DNA of 16,432 nucleotides from Desulfurococcales archaeon (GTDB lineage: Archaea; Thermoproteota; Thermoprotei_A; Sulfolobales; NBVN01): NCBI GenBank assembly GCA_021163585.1, contig JAGGTW010000004.1:1-16432 (forward strand). The letters are read 5' to 3'. The notes under the pieces were generated by a model. It was not told the DNA's origin and made no database searches. It saw only the letters and a list, made by a program, of their open reading frames with translations. Position numbers and translations under genes: made by a program. Positions 1 through 6,967 of the stretch are shown piece by piece; positions within the stretch are counted from its first letter, which is position 1, and each line of letters starts with the position of its first letter.

Positions 1-752
1 ACATGCTAGGCGGCTACGTACTTTACTACCTAGCTACTTTATTTGGTCTCAACAACTTCATTGCACTGCCAATCGTTATCGGAGTAATGTTTGTTGTCGG
101 GGTCGTAATAGAGAAGACTCTGCTGAGACCAATAATAGTTGAGAAGTTGGGTGATGAATACTCGATTATCATAACTTTCGGGCTGTCACTATTCCTAGTA
201 AACTTTGCGATCGCCTTCTTCGGACCCGAGTACAAGTCACCGCCACCATATGTCCAGGCTTATAGGGTCCAGCTGGGACCTATATCGATTAGTGGTGACA
301 GGCTACTGGTGGCATCAATAGCTGTAGTAATACTTGTGTTCGCGTACTTAATAATATCGAAGACTAGGGTAGGTCTAGCAATGAGAGCTGCTGCACAGAA
401 TAGGGAGGGTGCAATGCTGTGCGGTATAGACATCTATAAAGTAAATATGTTTACTATGGGTCTCGCGTCAGCACTGGCTGGAGCTGCAGGAGCATTGCTA
501 TCAACCATAATGCTCCTATACCCTCAAGCGGGTCTCATACCAGCTATTAAGAGCTATGTAATAATAGCACTTGGCGGCATGGGCTCTCTTATCGGCGCAG
601 TCGTGGGTAGTGTAATCTTAGGTATAGTGGAGAGTCTGGGTACAGTGCTTCTGTCCGCAGCCTACAGGGACGCGTATAGCTTCCTCGTACTCATATTAGT
701 ACTCCTACTGAGGCCTCAAGGATTATTCGGGGTTAGAGTAAGGGAGGTGTAA
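1..752 (+). CDS. livH: Branched-chain amino acid ABC transporter permease LivH (5' truncated by window)
   Basis: This is one of two membrane permeases of a Liv-type importer for branched-chain amino acids or related substrates. About 250 residues are visible and they are strongly hydrophobic, with several membrane segments. The conserved LivH stretch with AAAQNREGAMLCGID (the cytoplasmic loop that contacts the ATPases) lies near the middle, and GGMGSLIGAVVGS lies near the C-terminus. The first visible methionine (position 3) corresponds to an internal MLGGY motif that in LivH proteins follows a first membrane segment, so the true start lies upstream of the window and roughly 40-50 residues are missing. 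The stop is TAA at 750-752. An SD-like GGGAGGTG (742-749) overlaps the gene end and serves livM two bases later. The substrate-binding protein is not in view. Substrate specificity cannot be told from the permease. Confidence 0.93.
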   Translation, partial: MLGGYVLYYLATLFGLNNFIALPIVIGVMFVVGVVIEKTLLRPIIVEKLGDEYSIIITFGLSLFLVNFAIAFFGPEYKSPPPYVQAYRVQLGPISISGDRLLVASIAVVILVFAYLIISKTRVGLAMRAAAQNREGAMLCGIDIYKVNMFTMGLASALAGAAGALLSTIMLLYPQAGLIPAIKSYVIIALGGMGSLIGAVVGSVILGIVESLGTVLLSAAYRDAYSFLVLILVLLLRPQGLFGVRVREV

Positions 753-754
753 GT

Positions 755-1693
755 ATGTTCAAGCTATCCCTAAGTCAGAAGAATGTGCCAGTACTGCTCG
801 CGGTAGTACTTCTGTTTGTACTCCCGCTAATAATTAGGCAGGAGTACTGGATCTACGTAATGACTATAGGGTTCTACTATGCGATACTGGCATCCACGTG
901 GAACGTCATGGCAGGGTTCTTAGGTAGGGTGTCCTTTGCCCACGCAGCTTTCGCAGCCATAGGTGCTTACGCATCCGCACTGACAGTGCTGCACTTCGGA
1001 ATACCGCCTGCAGTCGGAATATTCATAGGTATGGCCGTGGGAACAGTTTTCAGTTTGTTCATAGGGTACCTAAGCCTCAGACTCAGAGGTGTTTACTTCA
1101 CACTCTCTACTCTAGCATTTGCTGAGATATTTAGGATCGTGGTGACTGTTGAGTACGAATATACCAGAGGTAGCCTGGGTCTTGAGACACCGAAGCTTAT
1201 AGAGGGTATGCTGTCGTACGTGCCATACTACTACGTTGCTCTTATCATGCTGCTGGGAACAGTGTTTTCAACGTACGTAATCCTCAACTCCGCCTTCGGA
1301 CTGAAAATAAAGGCTGTGGGTAACAGTGAGGAGGCCGCCGAGGCACTAGGCATCAACTCAGCCAAGGTTAAAGTGATTATGTTTATGTTCACATCAGCTA
1401 TTACATCACTTGCCGGGGCATTCTATGGTCACCTGATAGGGTTGGTATCCCCCGAAATAGGTGCCTTTGACCAATTAGCGCTAGTTATTGCTATGGCCGT
1501 CGTCGGCGGTTTAGGGTCGCTGCCGGGACCAGTAATTGGTGCGTTACTGCTTGAAGTGATATCAGAGTACTTGAGGGAGTTCGGGATCTTTAGGTTATTA
1601 ATATTTGCAGGTTTGATCATAGTGACGCTGAGATTCTTTAGACGTGGGATATACGGTGCATTAAAGCAGGTTATTTGGAGGGGTGAGCTGTGA
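755..1693 (+). CDS. livM: Branched-chain amino acid ABC transporter permease LivM
   Basis: Second membrane permease of the Liv-type importer, pairing with LivH to form the translocation channel. The 312-residue product starts with a short basic N-terminus and has about nine hydrophobic segments. It carries the family hallmark GRVSFAHAAFAAIGAYASA (residues about 57-75) and the ATPase-coupling loop KIKAVGNSEEAAEALGI (about 184-200). Length is normal for LivM. The ATG at 755 follows the livH stop by two bases and has a strong SD, GGGAGGTG at 742-749. Its TGA stop overlaps the GTG start of livG by four bases (GTGA), so the genes are translationally coupled. Identification is firm, but the transported substrate is inferred only from the family. 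Confidence 0.95.
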   Translation: MFKLSLSQKNVPVLLAVVLLFVLPLIIRQEYWIYVMTIGFYYAILASTWNVMAGFLGRVSFAHAAFAAIGAYASALTVLHFGIPPAVGIFIGMAVGTVFSLFIGYLSLRLRGVYFTLSTLAFAEIFRIVVTVEYEYTRGSLGLETPKLIEGMLSYVPYYYVALIMLLGTVFSTYVILNSAFGLKIKAVGNSEEAAEALGINSAKVKVIMFMFTSAITSLAGAFYGHLIGLVSPEIGAFDQLALVIAMAVVGGLGSLPGPVIGALLLEVISEYLREFGIFRLLIFAGLIIVTLRFFRRGIYGALKQVIWRGEL

Positions 1694-2433
1694 GGCCTGT
1701 ACTTGAGGTGCGCTCGGTAACTAAGTCCTTTGGTGGTCTCGTAGCAGTAAATAACTTTAGCATGGAGGTCCGTGAGCGGGAGATAGTGGGGTTGATAGGG
1801 CCTAATGGCGCGGGGAAGACAACGCTCTTGAACTTAGTTACAGGGTTCCTAAAGCCTGATAAGGGGCAGATTATGTTCATGGGTGAGGAGATAACAGGGC
1901 TACCTCCACACAAGATATGTGTTAAAGGTGTAGCGAGGACATTTCAGCTCATAAAGCCTTTCCCAAAACTAAGTATCTTGGACGCTATAGCAGTGGGTGC
2001 TTTAGTGCGCGTAGGGAGTAAAGCGGAAGCATACAGGAGAGCTCAGGAAGTTATAGAGTTCCTTGGGCTAAAAGAACCGCACAGACTGTGTGAGTCCCTG
2101 AATGTTGTTGAGGAAAAACTCGTTGAGCTAGGCAGAGCTCTAGCAACTAATCCTAAGTTACTACTTATTGATGAGATAGCTGCTGGATTAAGACCCAGCG
2201 AAGTAGAGGATATTAAGAGAGTGATCAAGATTATTAGGGACGAGTACGGTGTGTCAATAGTAGTTGTTGAGCACGTAATGCCTTTGGTAATGGGCGTTAG
2301 TGACAGGATAGTAGTTATGAGCTCAGGATCGAAGGTAACTGAAGGAAAACCTGAGGAAGTTGCCAGCAATCCTAAAGTCATATCAATCTATCTGGGTGAA
2401 AGAAGAGGTAGGATGCTGGGGGTTAAGCCATGA
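1690..2433 (+). CDS. livG: Branched-chain amino acid ABC transporter ATPase LivG
   Basis: One of two cytoplasmic ATPases powering the Liv importer, 247 residues. Walker A is GPNGAGKTT (37-45), the Q-loop glutamine is Q86, Walker B is LLLIDE (157-162, catalytic E162), and the switch histidine is H195. The C-loop (about 135-145) reads ESLNVVEEKLV instead of LSGGQ-like sequence. From memory this resembles an archaeal/actinobacterial LivG variant (SLTLxxKKxLE type) rather than damage. The GTG start at 1690 overlaps the livM stop (GTGA) and is preceded by GGAGGGGTG at 1678-1686. The TGA stop overlaps the livF ATG (ATGA, 2430-2433). Length is typical. Confidence 0.95.
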   Translation: MRPVLEVRSVTKSFGGLVAVNNFSMEVREREIVGLIGPNGAGKTTLLNLVTGFLKPDKGQIMFMGEEITGLPPHKICVKGVARTFQLIKPFPKLSILDAIAVGALVRVGSKAEAYRRAQEVIEFLGLKEPHRLCESLNVVEEKLVELGRALATNPKLLLIDEIAAGLRPSEVEDIKRVIKIIRDEYGVSIVVVEHVMPLVMGVSDRIVVMSSGSKVTEGKPEEVASNPKVISIYLGERRGRMLGVKP

Positions 2434-3152
2434 GTGATTCGCGCGCATTCTTAGAGGTTAAGAACTTAAACGTAGCTTACGGGAAAATCCAAGTGTTATG
2501 GGATGTGTCATTCAGGGTGTACAAGGGTGAGATAGTTGCACTTGTGGGATCTAACGGCGCTGGCAAGACAACGACACTAAAGACTATAATGGGGCTGATC
2601 AAGCCGTTAAGTGGGTCAGTAGTGTTTGAAGGTAAGAGAATTGATGGAAAACCAACTACTGAAATTGTTAGAATGGGTGTGACACTGGTTCCTGAAGGTA
2701 GGCAGCTCTTCCCCGAGCTTTCAGTTTACGATAACTTACTTGCTGGCGCATACCTCATAAAGGATAAGGAAGAAATTAAGAAGAGACTGGAGTTTGTTTA
2801 CAGAATATTCCCAGTACTTGAGGAGAGGAAAAAGCAGAAGGCAGGAACACTATCTGGTGGAGAGCAGCAGATGTTAGCTATAGGGAGGGCCCTTATGTCG
2901 ATGCCGAAACTCCTTATGTTTGATGAGCCGAGTTTAGGACTCATGCCTAAGTTAGTTGACGCCATATTGGACACCATAGCATCACTTAAGCGTGAAGGCA
3001 TAACAATACTTCTGGTAGAGCAGAACGTCAGGGCAGCCCTTGAAATATCTGACAGGGGTTACGTCATAGAGAACGGTAGGATCGTCCTAGAAGGTAGGTC
3101 AAGCGAGTTGCTGGAGAGTGAAAGGGTTAAGAAGGCTTACCTGGCGATCTGA
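2430..3152 (+). CDS. livF: Branched-chain amino acid ABC transporter ATPase LivF
   Basis: Second ATPase of the Liv importer, 240 residues, expected to dimerise with LivG beneath LivH/LivM. Walker A is GSNGAGKTT (40-48), the signature LSGGE spans 141-145, and Walker B is LLMFDEP with catalytic E166. The switch position is a glutamine (VEQN, Q198), as is usual for LivF, where LivG keeps histidine. The conserved TLVPEGRQLFPELSVYDNL segment (85-103) is a LivF hallmark. The ATG overlaps the livG stop by four bases. It is the last gene of the operon: the next gene is convergent and an A/T palindrome follows 16 bases after the stop. The intact LSGGE here contrasts with the altered C-loop in LivG. 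Confidence 0.96.
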   Translation: MSDSRAFLEVKNLNVAYGKIQVLWDVSFRVYKGEIVALVGSNGAGKTTTLKTIMGLIKPLSGSVVFEGKRIDGKPTTEIVRMGVTLVPEGRQLFPELSVYDNLLAGAYLIKDKEEIKKRLEFVYRIFPVLEERKKQKAGTLSGGEQQMLAIGRALMSMPKLLMFDEPSLGLMPKLVDAILDTIASLKREGITILLVEQNVRAALEISDRGYVIENGRIVLEGRSSELLESERVKKAYLAI

Positions 3153-3168
3153 CCTATGCAATGAGGTA

Positions 3169-3182
3169 TTTTTATATAAAAA
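3169..3182. terminator. Palindromic T/A tract between convergent genes
   Basis: The 14-base perfect palindrome TTTTTATATAAAAA lies between the livF stop (3152) and the stop of the convergent peptidase gene (3209). It gives a run of five T on either strand in the downstream direction. Archaeal RNA polymerase terminates at T-runs, so this can serve as a bidirectional terminator for both genes. No GC-rich hairpin is visible. The function is inferred from position and composition. Confidence 0.6.
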
Positions 3183-3208
3183 CTAAAATATGGTCGGATA
3201 GGAACTCC

Positions 3209-4489
3209 CTACTTCCCGACGTACTCGACTCCTGACCACTCAATTAAGTGCACCGCCATAACCTTGACAGCTTTTATTACATCCTCAACTCTAACCCACT
3301 CATTGTTAGCGTGCATCTGAGTTATCGTTCCTGGACCGAAGCATACTGTAGGTATGCCCATCTTAATGAGGACCCTCATATCTGTCGCCCCTTCATGACC
3401 CCTAATAATTGGCTTAACTCCGAGAGCCCTATAATAGGAATTAACTAGTGTTTGCACAATAGGGTGTTCTACTGGGACTTCAGCACCCTCACCAGCATAC
3501 CCCTCCTGCTTGACCTCCGGTAAATTATTCCTAAGCCAATCATCACCCTTAACGTAATCATGTATGAAATTCCTTAACTCCCTAATAGCTGACTCTACTG
3601 ATTCTCCCGGTAACAGCCCCATCCTACCCTTAAGGATTGCTTTGTCAGGCACGGCACTCGGGTACGTACCAGCGCTAAAGACACCTATAAATAGTGCAAG
3701 AGCCCCCCGTGGGTCAGGGTAGAGAGGGTGCTTCTTTGTCTTTAATCTCATGTTGTATAGCTCTCTAACCGCCTCAAACACCTTGTACCCCTTCTCAATA
3801 GCACTCACTCCTTCCCATATCCTCGACATTGATGCAGTCTTACCCTTAACTTCGACAGTGAACCACATACTACCTGAAACAGATGGCTGAACCTCTAGGT
3901 CACTAGCTTCAGCATTGACAGCGCCATCAGCTGAATACCCCCTCATGAGGGCTGCTAAAGTACCGTTGCTCGTGAACTCTTCATCTATTACATAATGCAT
4001 ATATACATCGCCTGCAGGCATGTACCCGGAGTCAAGAACTGCCTTGACAGCCATGGTGTAGGCTGCAACACCACTTTTCATGTCTGAAGCTCCCCGCCCA
4101 TAGAGGTAGCCGTTACTGACTACGGCACTAAAAGGGTCGTACCTCCATGCCTCTCTCGGGCCTGGGGGAATGACGTCTATGTGGCCATTGAAAATCAGTG
4201 ACCTACCTCCACCCACTCCCTTAACGATTCCGACAAGCATAGGTCTATTTTTATATGATGTCTTAGGTCTCTCAGCAAGAGGGTTTTTCAACAATTCATC
4301 CTCATTGATTTCCCACATATCATACCTTATACCCCACTCCTTGAGCTTAGAGGCAATGAATTCTTGAACCTCCTTTTCCTGCCCGGTCACACTAGGTATT
4401 TTAATGATGTCCTGCAGAAACCTGATAATCTCATTCTTCATGCTGTCAATTCTTTGAAGAACCTGCTCTATGGCTTCATTATTATTCAA
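3209..4489 (-). CDS. M20-family zinc metallopeptidase/deacylase (ArgE/DapE/ACY1-like)
   Basis: Predicted cytoplasmic di-zinc amidohydrolase of the M20 family, 426 residues. It cleaves an amide bond in an N-acyl amino acid, dipeptide or related compound. Metal and catalytic positions match the family: H103 and D105 (NGHIDVIPPG), D136 (GRGASDMKSG), the E170 general base with E171 (DEEFTSNG), E194 and H393 (QMHANNEW). The dimerisation-domain position that is usually histidine (GKxAHAxxxxxG) reads GKTASMSRIWEG, with serine at 220. The start is a TTG at 4489 with GGTGA (4494-4498) four bases upstream, and no in-frame ATG or GTG is nearby. It stands alone, convergent with the Liv operon and divergent from the moaD-like gene. 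Peptide or acyl-amino acid use beside an amino acid transporter is plausible. Exact substrate unknown; ArgE, DapE and LysK cannot be separated by eye. Confidence 0.88.
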   Translation of the reverse strand: MNNNEAIEQVLQRIDSMKNEIIRFLQDIIKIPSVTGQEKEVQEFIASKLKEWGIRYDMWEINEDELLKNPLAERPKTSYKNRPMLVGIVKGVGGGRSLIFNGHIDVIPPGPREAWRYDPFSAVVSNGYLYGRGASDMKSGVAAYTMAVKAVLDSGYMPAGDVYMHYVIDEEFTSNGTLAALMRGYSADGAVNAEASDLEVQPSVSGSMWFTVEVKGKTASMSRIWEGVSAIEKGYKVFEAVRELYNMRLKTKKHPLYPDPRGALALFIGVFSAGTYPSAVPDKAILKGRMGLLPGESVESAIRELRNFIHDYVKGDDWLRNNLPEVKQEGYAGEGAEVPVEHPIVQTLVNSYYRALGVKPIIRGHEGATDMRVLIKMGIPTVCFGPGTITQMHANNEWVRVEDVIKAVKVMAVHLIEWSGVEYVGK

Positions 4490-4613
4490 GACATCACCAT
4501 GAACATAAGTCAGGACAAAATAATAACTTTACTTAATTGTAGCCAACAGAGAAAGTCCTCTGAAGGAAACATAAGGGGTGACGTAGCTTAGTTAATTAGG
4601 GACGCGGGCAACG
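4490..4613. promoter_or_regulatory. Divergent intergenic region, M20 gene / moaD-like gene
   Basis: This 124-base gap holds the start regions of two divergent genes. On the minus strand, AT-rich sequence around 4520-4540 (reading AAGTTATTATTTTG) lies at a suitable distance for a TATA box of the peptidase gene. On the plus strand, TTAGTTAATTA at about 4588-4598 lies 16-26 bases before the GTG at 4614, which fits a leaderless or near-leaderless transcript, since no good SD precedes that GTG. No tRNA-like or clearly structured RNA is visible. The assignments rest on position only. Confidence 0.35.
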
Positions 4614-4883
4614 GTGAGGGTCAGGTTAAGAGGAATTATAGCTGATGAGGTAGGCATGGAAGAGATTAAATTACGTGCTAGAGACCTCCACGAACTGCTT
4701 CACGTACTTGAGGAGTCCATCCCAAATATTAGGAAGGTGATCACTAATTCGAGACCTAAGGCTTACATTTGCGTTGTAGTTAATGGTTCAGTCATAAACA
4801 TCACGGATCCTATCCAAATGGGCAGCATAAAGTTAAGTGAAGAAGATACAGTGGAAATCATCCCTATCGCAGGCGGTGGCTGA
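4614..4883 (+). CDS. MoaD/ThiS-like ubiquitin-fold sulfur carrier protein
   Basis: Small 89-residue protein with the beta-grasp sulfur-carrier pattern: an N-terminal strand MRVRLRGII, a central helix (RDLHELLHVLEESIP), the ICVVVNGSVI strand, an EDTVEIIPIAGGG ending and the C-terminal diglycine. The terminal glycine would be adenylylated and thiocarboxylated by a MoeB/E1-like enzyme, giving sulfur for the dithiolene of the pyranopterin cofactor (MoaD role) or, less likely here, thiazole or tRNA thiolation. It sits 65 bases ahead of an AOR-family gene, a recurrent arrangement in archaea, which supports a role in tungsten/molybdenum pterin synthesis. The GTG start is chosen because an in-frame stop lies at 4593-4595 and no other start codon intervenes. 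There is no SD, so it may be leaderless. The specific pathway is inferred. Confidence 0.85.
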   Translation: MRVRLRGIIADEVGMEEIKLRARDLHELLHVLEESIPNIRKVITNSRPKAYICVVVNGSVINITDPIQMGSIKLSEEDTVEIIPIAGGG

Positions 4884-4948
4884 GCAATTAATTAAACTTA
4901 AATTCACATAACTTGAAACACTAATAGGACTTATTATCTGGTGATAGA
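4884..4948 (+). promoter_or_regulatory. Putative promoter and SD for the AOR gene
   Basis: The 65-base gap after the moaD-like gene contains an AT-rich stretch with CTTAAATT (4897-4904), a candidate TATA box. GGTGAT (4940-4945), a good archaeal SD, ends three bases before the ATG at 4949. The AOR may therefore be transcribed from its own promoter, by read-through from the moaD-like gene, or both. Confidence 0.4.
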
Positions 4949-6784
4949 ATGCCCTTGCCTGGATATGGCGGCAGAATAATTAAGGTCAACTTATCCACTA
5001 AGTCCATAGTAATTGATGAGACTGAAAAGCACATGGTCCGCTCATTTATAGGTGGGAAGGGCTTAGGAACTTACCTATTATTAAAGTATATGAAAGGTAG
5101 ATGGGAGACAGACCCTTTGTCACCTGAAAACATACTAGTTATTGCTGGCGGACCATTTAACGGAACAGTAGTTCCCATGGCTTCGAGAGTTACTTTAGTG
5201 TTTAAGTCTCCTCTCACACGCGTATACGGAGAATCTGTTGTAGGGGGTAGTTTCGGCACCTTCATGAAGTGGGCGGGCGTCGACGCGCTAATTATCGTTG
5301 GTAGGTCACCGGAGCCTGTCTACCTTCTGGTCAGCGATGATGAAGTTGAAATAAGAAATGCATCTCGATTATGGGGCAAGGGAATATTCGAAACTGAAGA
5401 TATATTGAGAGAGGAACATGGCAAGGACTCTACTAGGGTTTTAGCTATAGGGCAGGCTGGTGAGAAGTTGGTTAAGTTCGCTGCCGTAGGCCATGAATAC
5501 TACAGGCAGGCTGGAAGGTGTGGTGGAGGAGCAGTCATGGGTTCTAAGAATCTAAAGGCCATCGTGATTGAGACGAGCAAGAGGCGGGTCGAGTACTTTG
5601 ATAAGGATAAACTCCGGGAAATAGTTTCTAACCTACACAAGAAAATACGTGAGCACCCGTCTCTCAAGTCTTATGCAGCCAGGGGGACGCCTGGGTTTGT
5701 AGAGAAAGCAAATGTCTTCGGATTCTTTCCAACGAGATACTGGCATAAGGTGATGTTCGACAAGTACGACAGCATAAATTGGGAATCCCTCAGTAAGTAT
5801 AGAGTAGGTAGGATGACGTGCTTCGGGTGTCCTGTTGCTTGCCACCAGTATGTTGAGATTGAGGAGCCACCATATACTGGCTCAAAAGTCACGCTCGAGT
5901 ACGAAACCATATTTGCTATAGGGGGCCTCTGCGAGATCGATGATATCAGGGCTATCGCACGCCTTAATATGCTCATGGACGATTACGGCGTAGATACTAT
6001 CTCGGCAGGTAATGTACTTGCATTCGCAATCGAAGCCTACAGGAGAGGGAAGTTACCAGTTGATAGGGAGTTAAGCTACGGAGACCCTGAATCCCTAGAA
6101 TGGCTACTTGAGAAGATCATTGGGCGTGAGGGGGTAGGGAACATTCTCGCTGAAGGTGTCGCCAAGGCTGCTGAGATGTTGGACCTAAAGGAGTTGGCGG
6201 TTCATGTAAAGGGGCTGGAGCCACCAGGATATGACCCACGTACACTCAAAGGAATGATCCTTTCCTACGCAGTATCTCCTAGAGGAGCCTGCCATCTCAG
6301 GCTAATGGGCTACCACGCAGACTTGCTGGGGTTAGGCGGCGGCAGATTCAGTACTAGCAGAGATAAGGTAGAAGTACTTGTAGACCTCGAAAATAAGGGG
6401 ATAATGTACGATTCACTCCCAGTATGCAAATTTGGAAGGTACGTATATGACTGGGACATCATGAAGGACGCTCTTAATGCTGTTACTGGCTTTAATTATA
6501 CAGTCGGTGAGCTGAAGCTGACCGCAGACAGAGTGAGGACGCTGATAAGGCTATTCAATAATAAATTAGGAATTGGCCGGAGCGCTGACAGCTTACCAAG
6601 GAGATTCATCGAGGAACCAGTTGAGTATGAGGGTAGACATTATAGAGTAACCGGTGAGGAAATTAACCGGATGCTTGATACATACTATGAACTCAGAGGC
6701 TGGGATAGTAGAGGAGTCCCTAAGAAGGAAATATTGGAGAAGTTAAAACTCAGCAGTACTGTAAGTGAGTTGGGTCTAAATTAA
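4949..6784 (+). CDS. aor: Aldehyde:ferredoxin oxidoreductase family tungstoenzyme (AOR)
   Basis: The 611-residue product is close to the 605 of Pyrococcus furiosus AOR. The family oxidises aldehydes to carboxylic acids and reduces ferredoxin with a bis-pyranopterin tungsten cofactor plus one [4Fe-4S] cluster. Cluster ligands fit: C291, C294 and C298 (CFGCPVAC) and C493 (LPVCKFGRY), against C288/C291/C295/C494 in P. furiosus. Pterin-site and catalytic elements are also present: IGGKGLG (34-40), CGGGAVMGSKNLKA (191-204), E317 and E319 (LEYET), DYGVDTISAGN (345-355) and H449. The preceding gene is a sulfur carrier, and a MobB-like cofactor protein lies two genes downstream. The ATG has SD GGTGAT. 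Aldehydes from 2-oxo acid breakdown are the classic substrates, but AOR, FOR, GOR and WOR subtypes cannot be separated confidently by eye. Confidence 0.93.
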   Translation: MPLPGYGGRIIKVNLSTKSIVIDETEKHMVRSFIGGKGLGTYLLLKYMKGRWETDPLSPENILVIAGGPFNGTVVPMASRVTLVFKSPLTRVYGESVVGGSFGTFMKWAGVDALIIVGRSPEPVYLLVSDDEVEIRNASRLWGKGIFETEDILREEHGKDSTRVLAIGQAGEKLVKFAAVGHEYYRQAGRCGGGAVMGSKNLKAIVIETSKRRVEYFDKDKLREIVSNLHKKIREHPSLKSYAARGTPGFVEKANVFGFFPTRYWHKVMFDKYDSINWESLSKYRVGRMTCFGCPVACHQYVEIEEPPYTGSKVTLEYETIFAIGGLCEIDDIRAIARLNMLMDDYGVDTISAGNVLAFAIEAYRRGKLPVDRELSYGDPESLEWLLEKIIGREGVGNILAEGVAKAAEMLDLKELAVHVKGLEPPGYDPRTLKGMILSYAVSPRGACHLRLMGYHADLLGLGGGRFSTSRDKVEVLVDLENKGIMYDSLPVCKFGRYVYDWDIMKDALNAVTGFNYTVGELKLTADRVRTLIRLFNNKLGIGRSADSLPRRFIEEPVEYEGRHYRVTGEEINRMLDTYYELRGWDSRGVPKKEILEKLKLSSTVSELGLN

Positions 6785-6958
6785 AAGCGCTGAGTTAGTT
6801 AAAGTTAATATGCAGACGTACTATCTAACCAATAATAAAAAATTCAACGTTAACTCAAGAAACTAAAAATAAATTTTTGTTTAAATACTGTTCCTACGGA
6901 ATGCGGTACTGGAAAAAATAAATAGGTTAGGATTATATTTTAAATATATCACTTCAGG
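6785..6958. other. AT-rich spacer between AOR and aminotransferase genes
   Basis: Non-coding gap of about 180 bases, very A/T-rich. A T-run near 6870-6880 (AAATTTTTGTTT) may end the AOR transcript. A small potential stem, TTCC-TAC-GGAA (6892-6902), and a loose inverted match between GAGTTAG near 6790 and GTTAACTC near 6850 are present but too weak to call an RNA gene. The right end holds the aminotransferase promoter. No ORF of note. Confidence 0.4.
6938..6949 (+). promoter_or_regulatory. Putative TATA box of the aminotransferase gene
   Basis: TTTTAAATATAT is an archaeal TATA-box-like sequence. Transcription would be expected about 25 bases downstream, near 6965, almost exactly at the ATG at 6968. 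This favours that ATG over the upstream in-frame GTG at 6959 and suggests a leaderless or very short-leader mRNA. Inferred from spacing only. Confidence 0.5.
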
Positions 6959-6967
6959 GTGATTGGT

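Noticed and set aside
2090..2125. LivG C-loop (ESLNVVEEKLV) as a sign of an inactive ATPase
   Set aside because: Walker A, Walker B with glutamate and the switch histidine are intact, and similar C-loops occur in archaeal LivG proteins as I recall. It looks like a lineage variant.
4364..4591. Plus-strand ORF across the start of the M20 gene and the divergent gap
   Set aside because: It is mostly antisense to the peptidase N-terminus, with a low-complexity product and no SD. The gap itself looks like a divergent promoter region.
5671..5976. Antisense ORF of about 100 codons opposite the AOR gene
   Set aside because: It runs against a gene with clear family motifs, has no SD or promoter, and encodes no recognisable domain. 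Other antisense frames (for example 11220-11582 and 14786-15124) were dropped for the same reason.
6785..6958. Possible small RNA gene in the AOR-aminotransferase gap
   Set aside because: Only short, weak inverted matches and A/T-rich sequence are visible. There are no C/D-box pairs, no tRNA-like arms and no GC-rich fold.
6959..6967. Upstream GTG start for the aminotransferase
   Set aside because: The TATA box at 6938-6949 would place the transcript start near 6965, after this GTG, and the SD-like GGTGA overlaps the GTG. ATG 6968 fits better.
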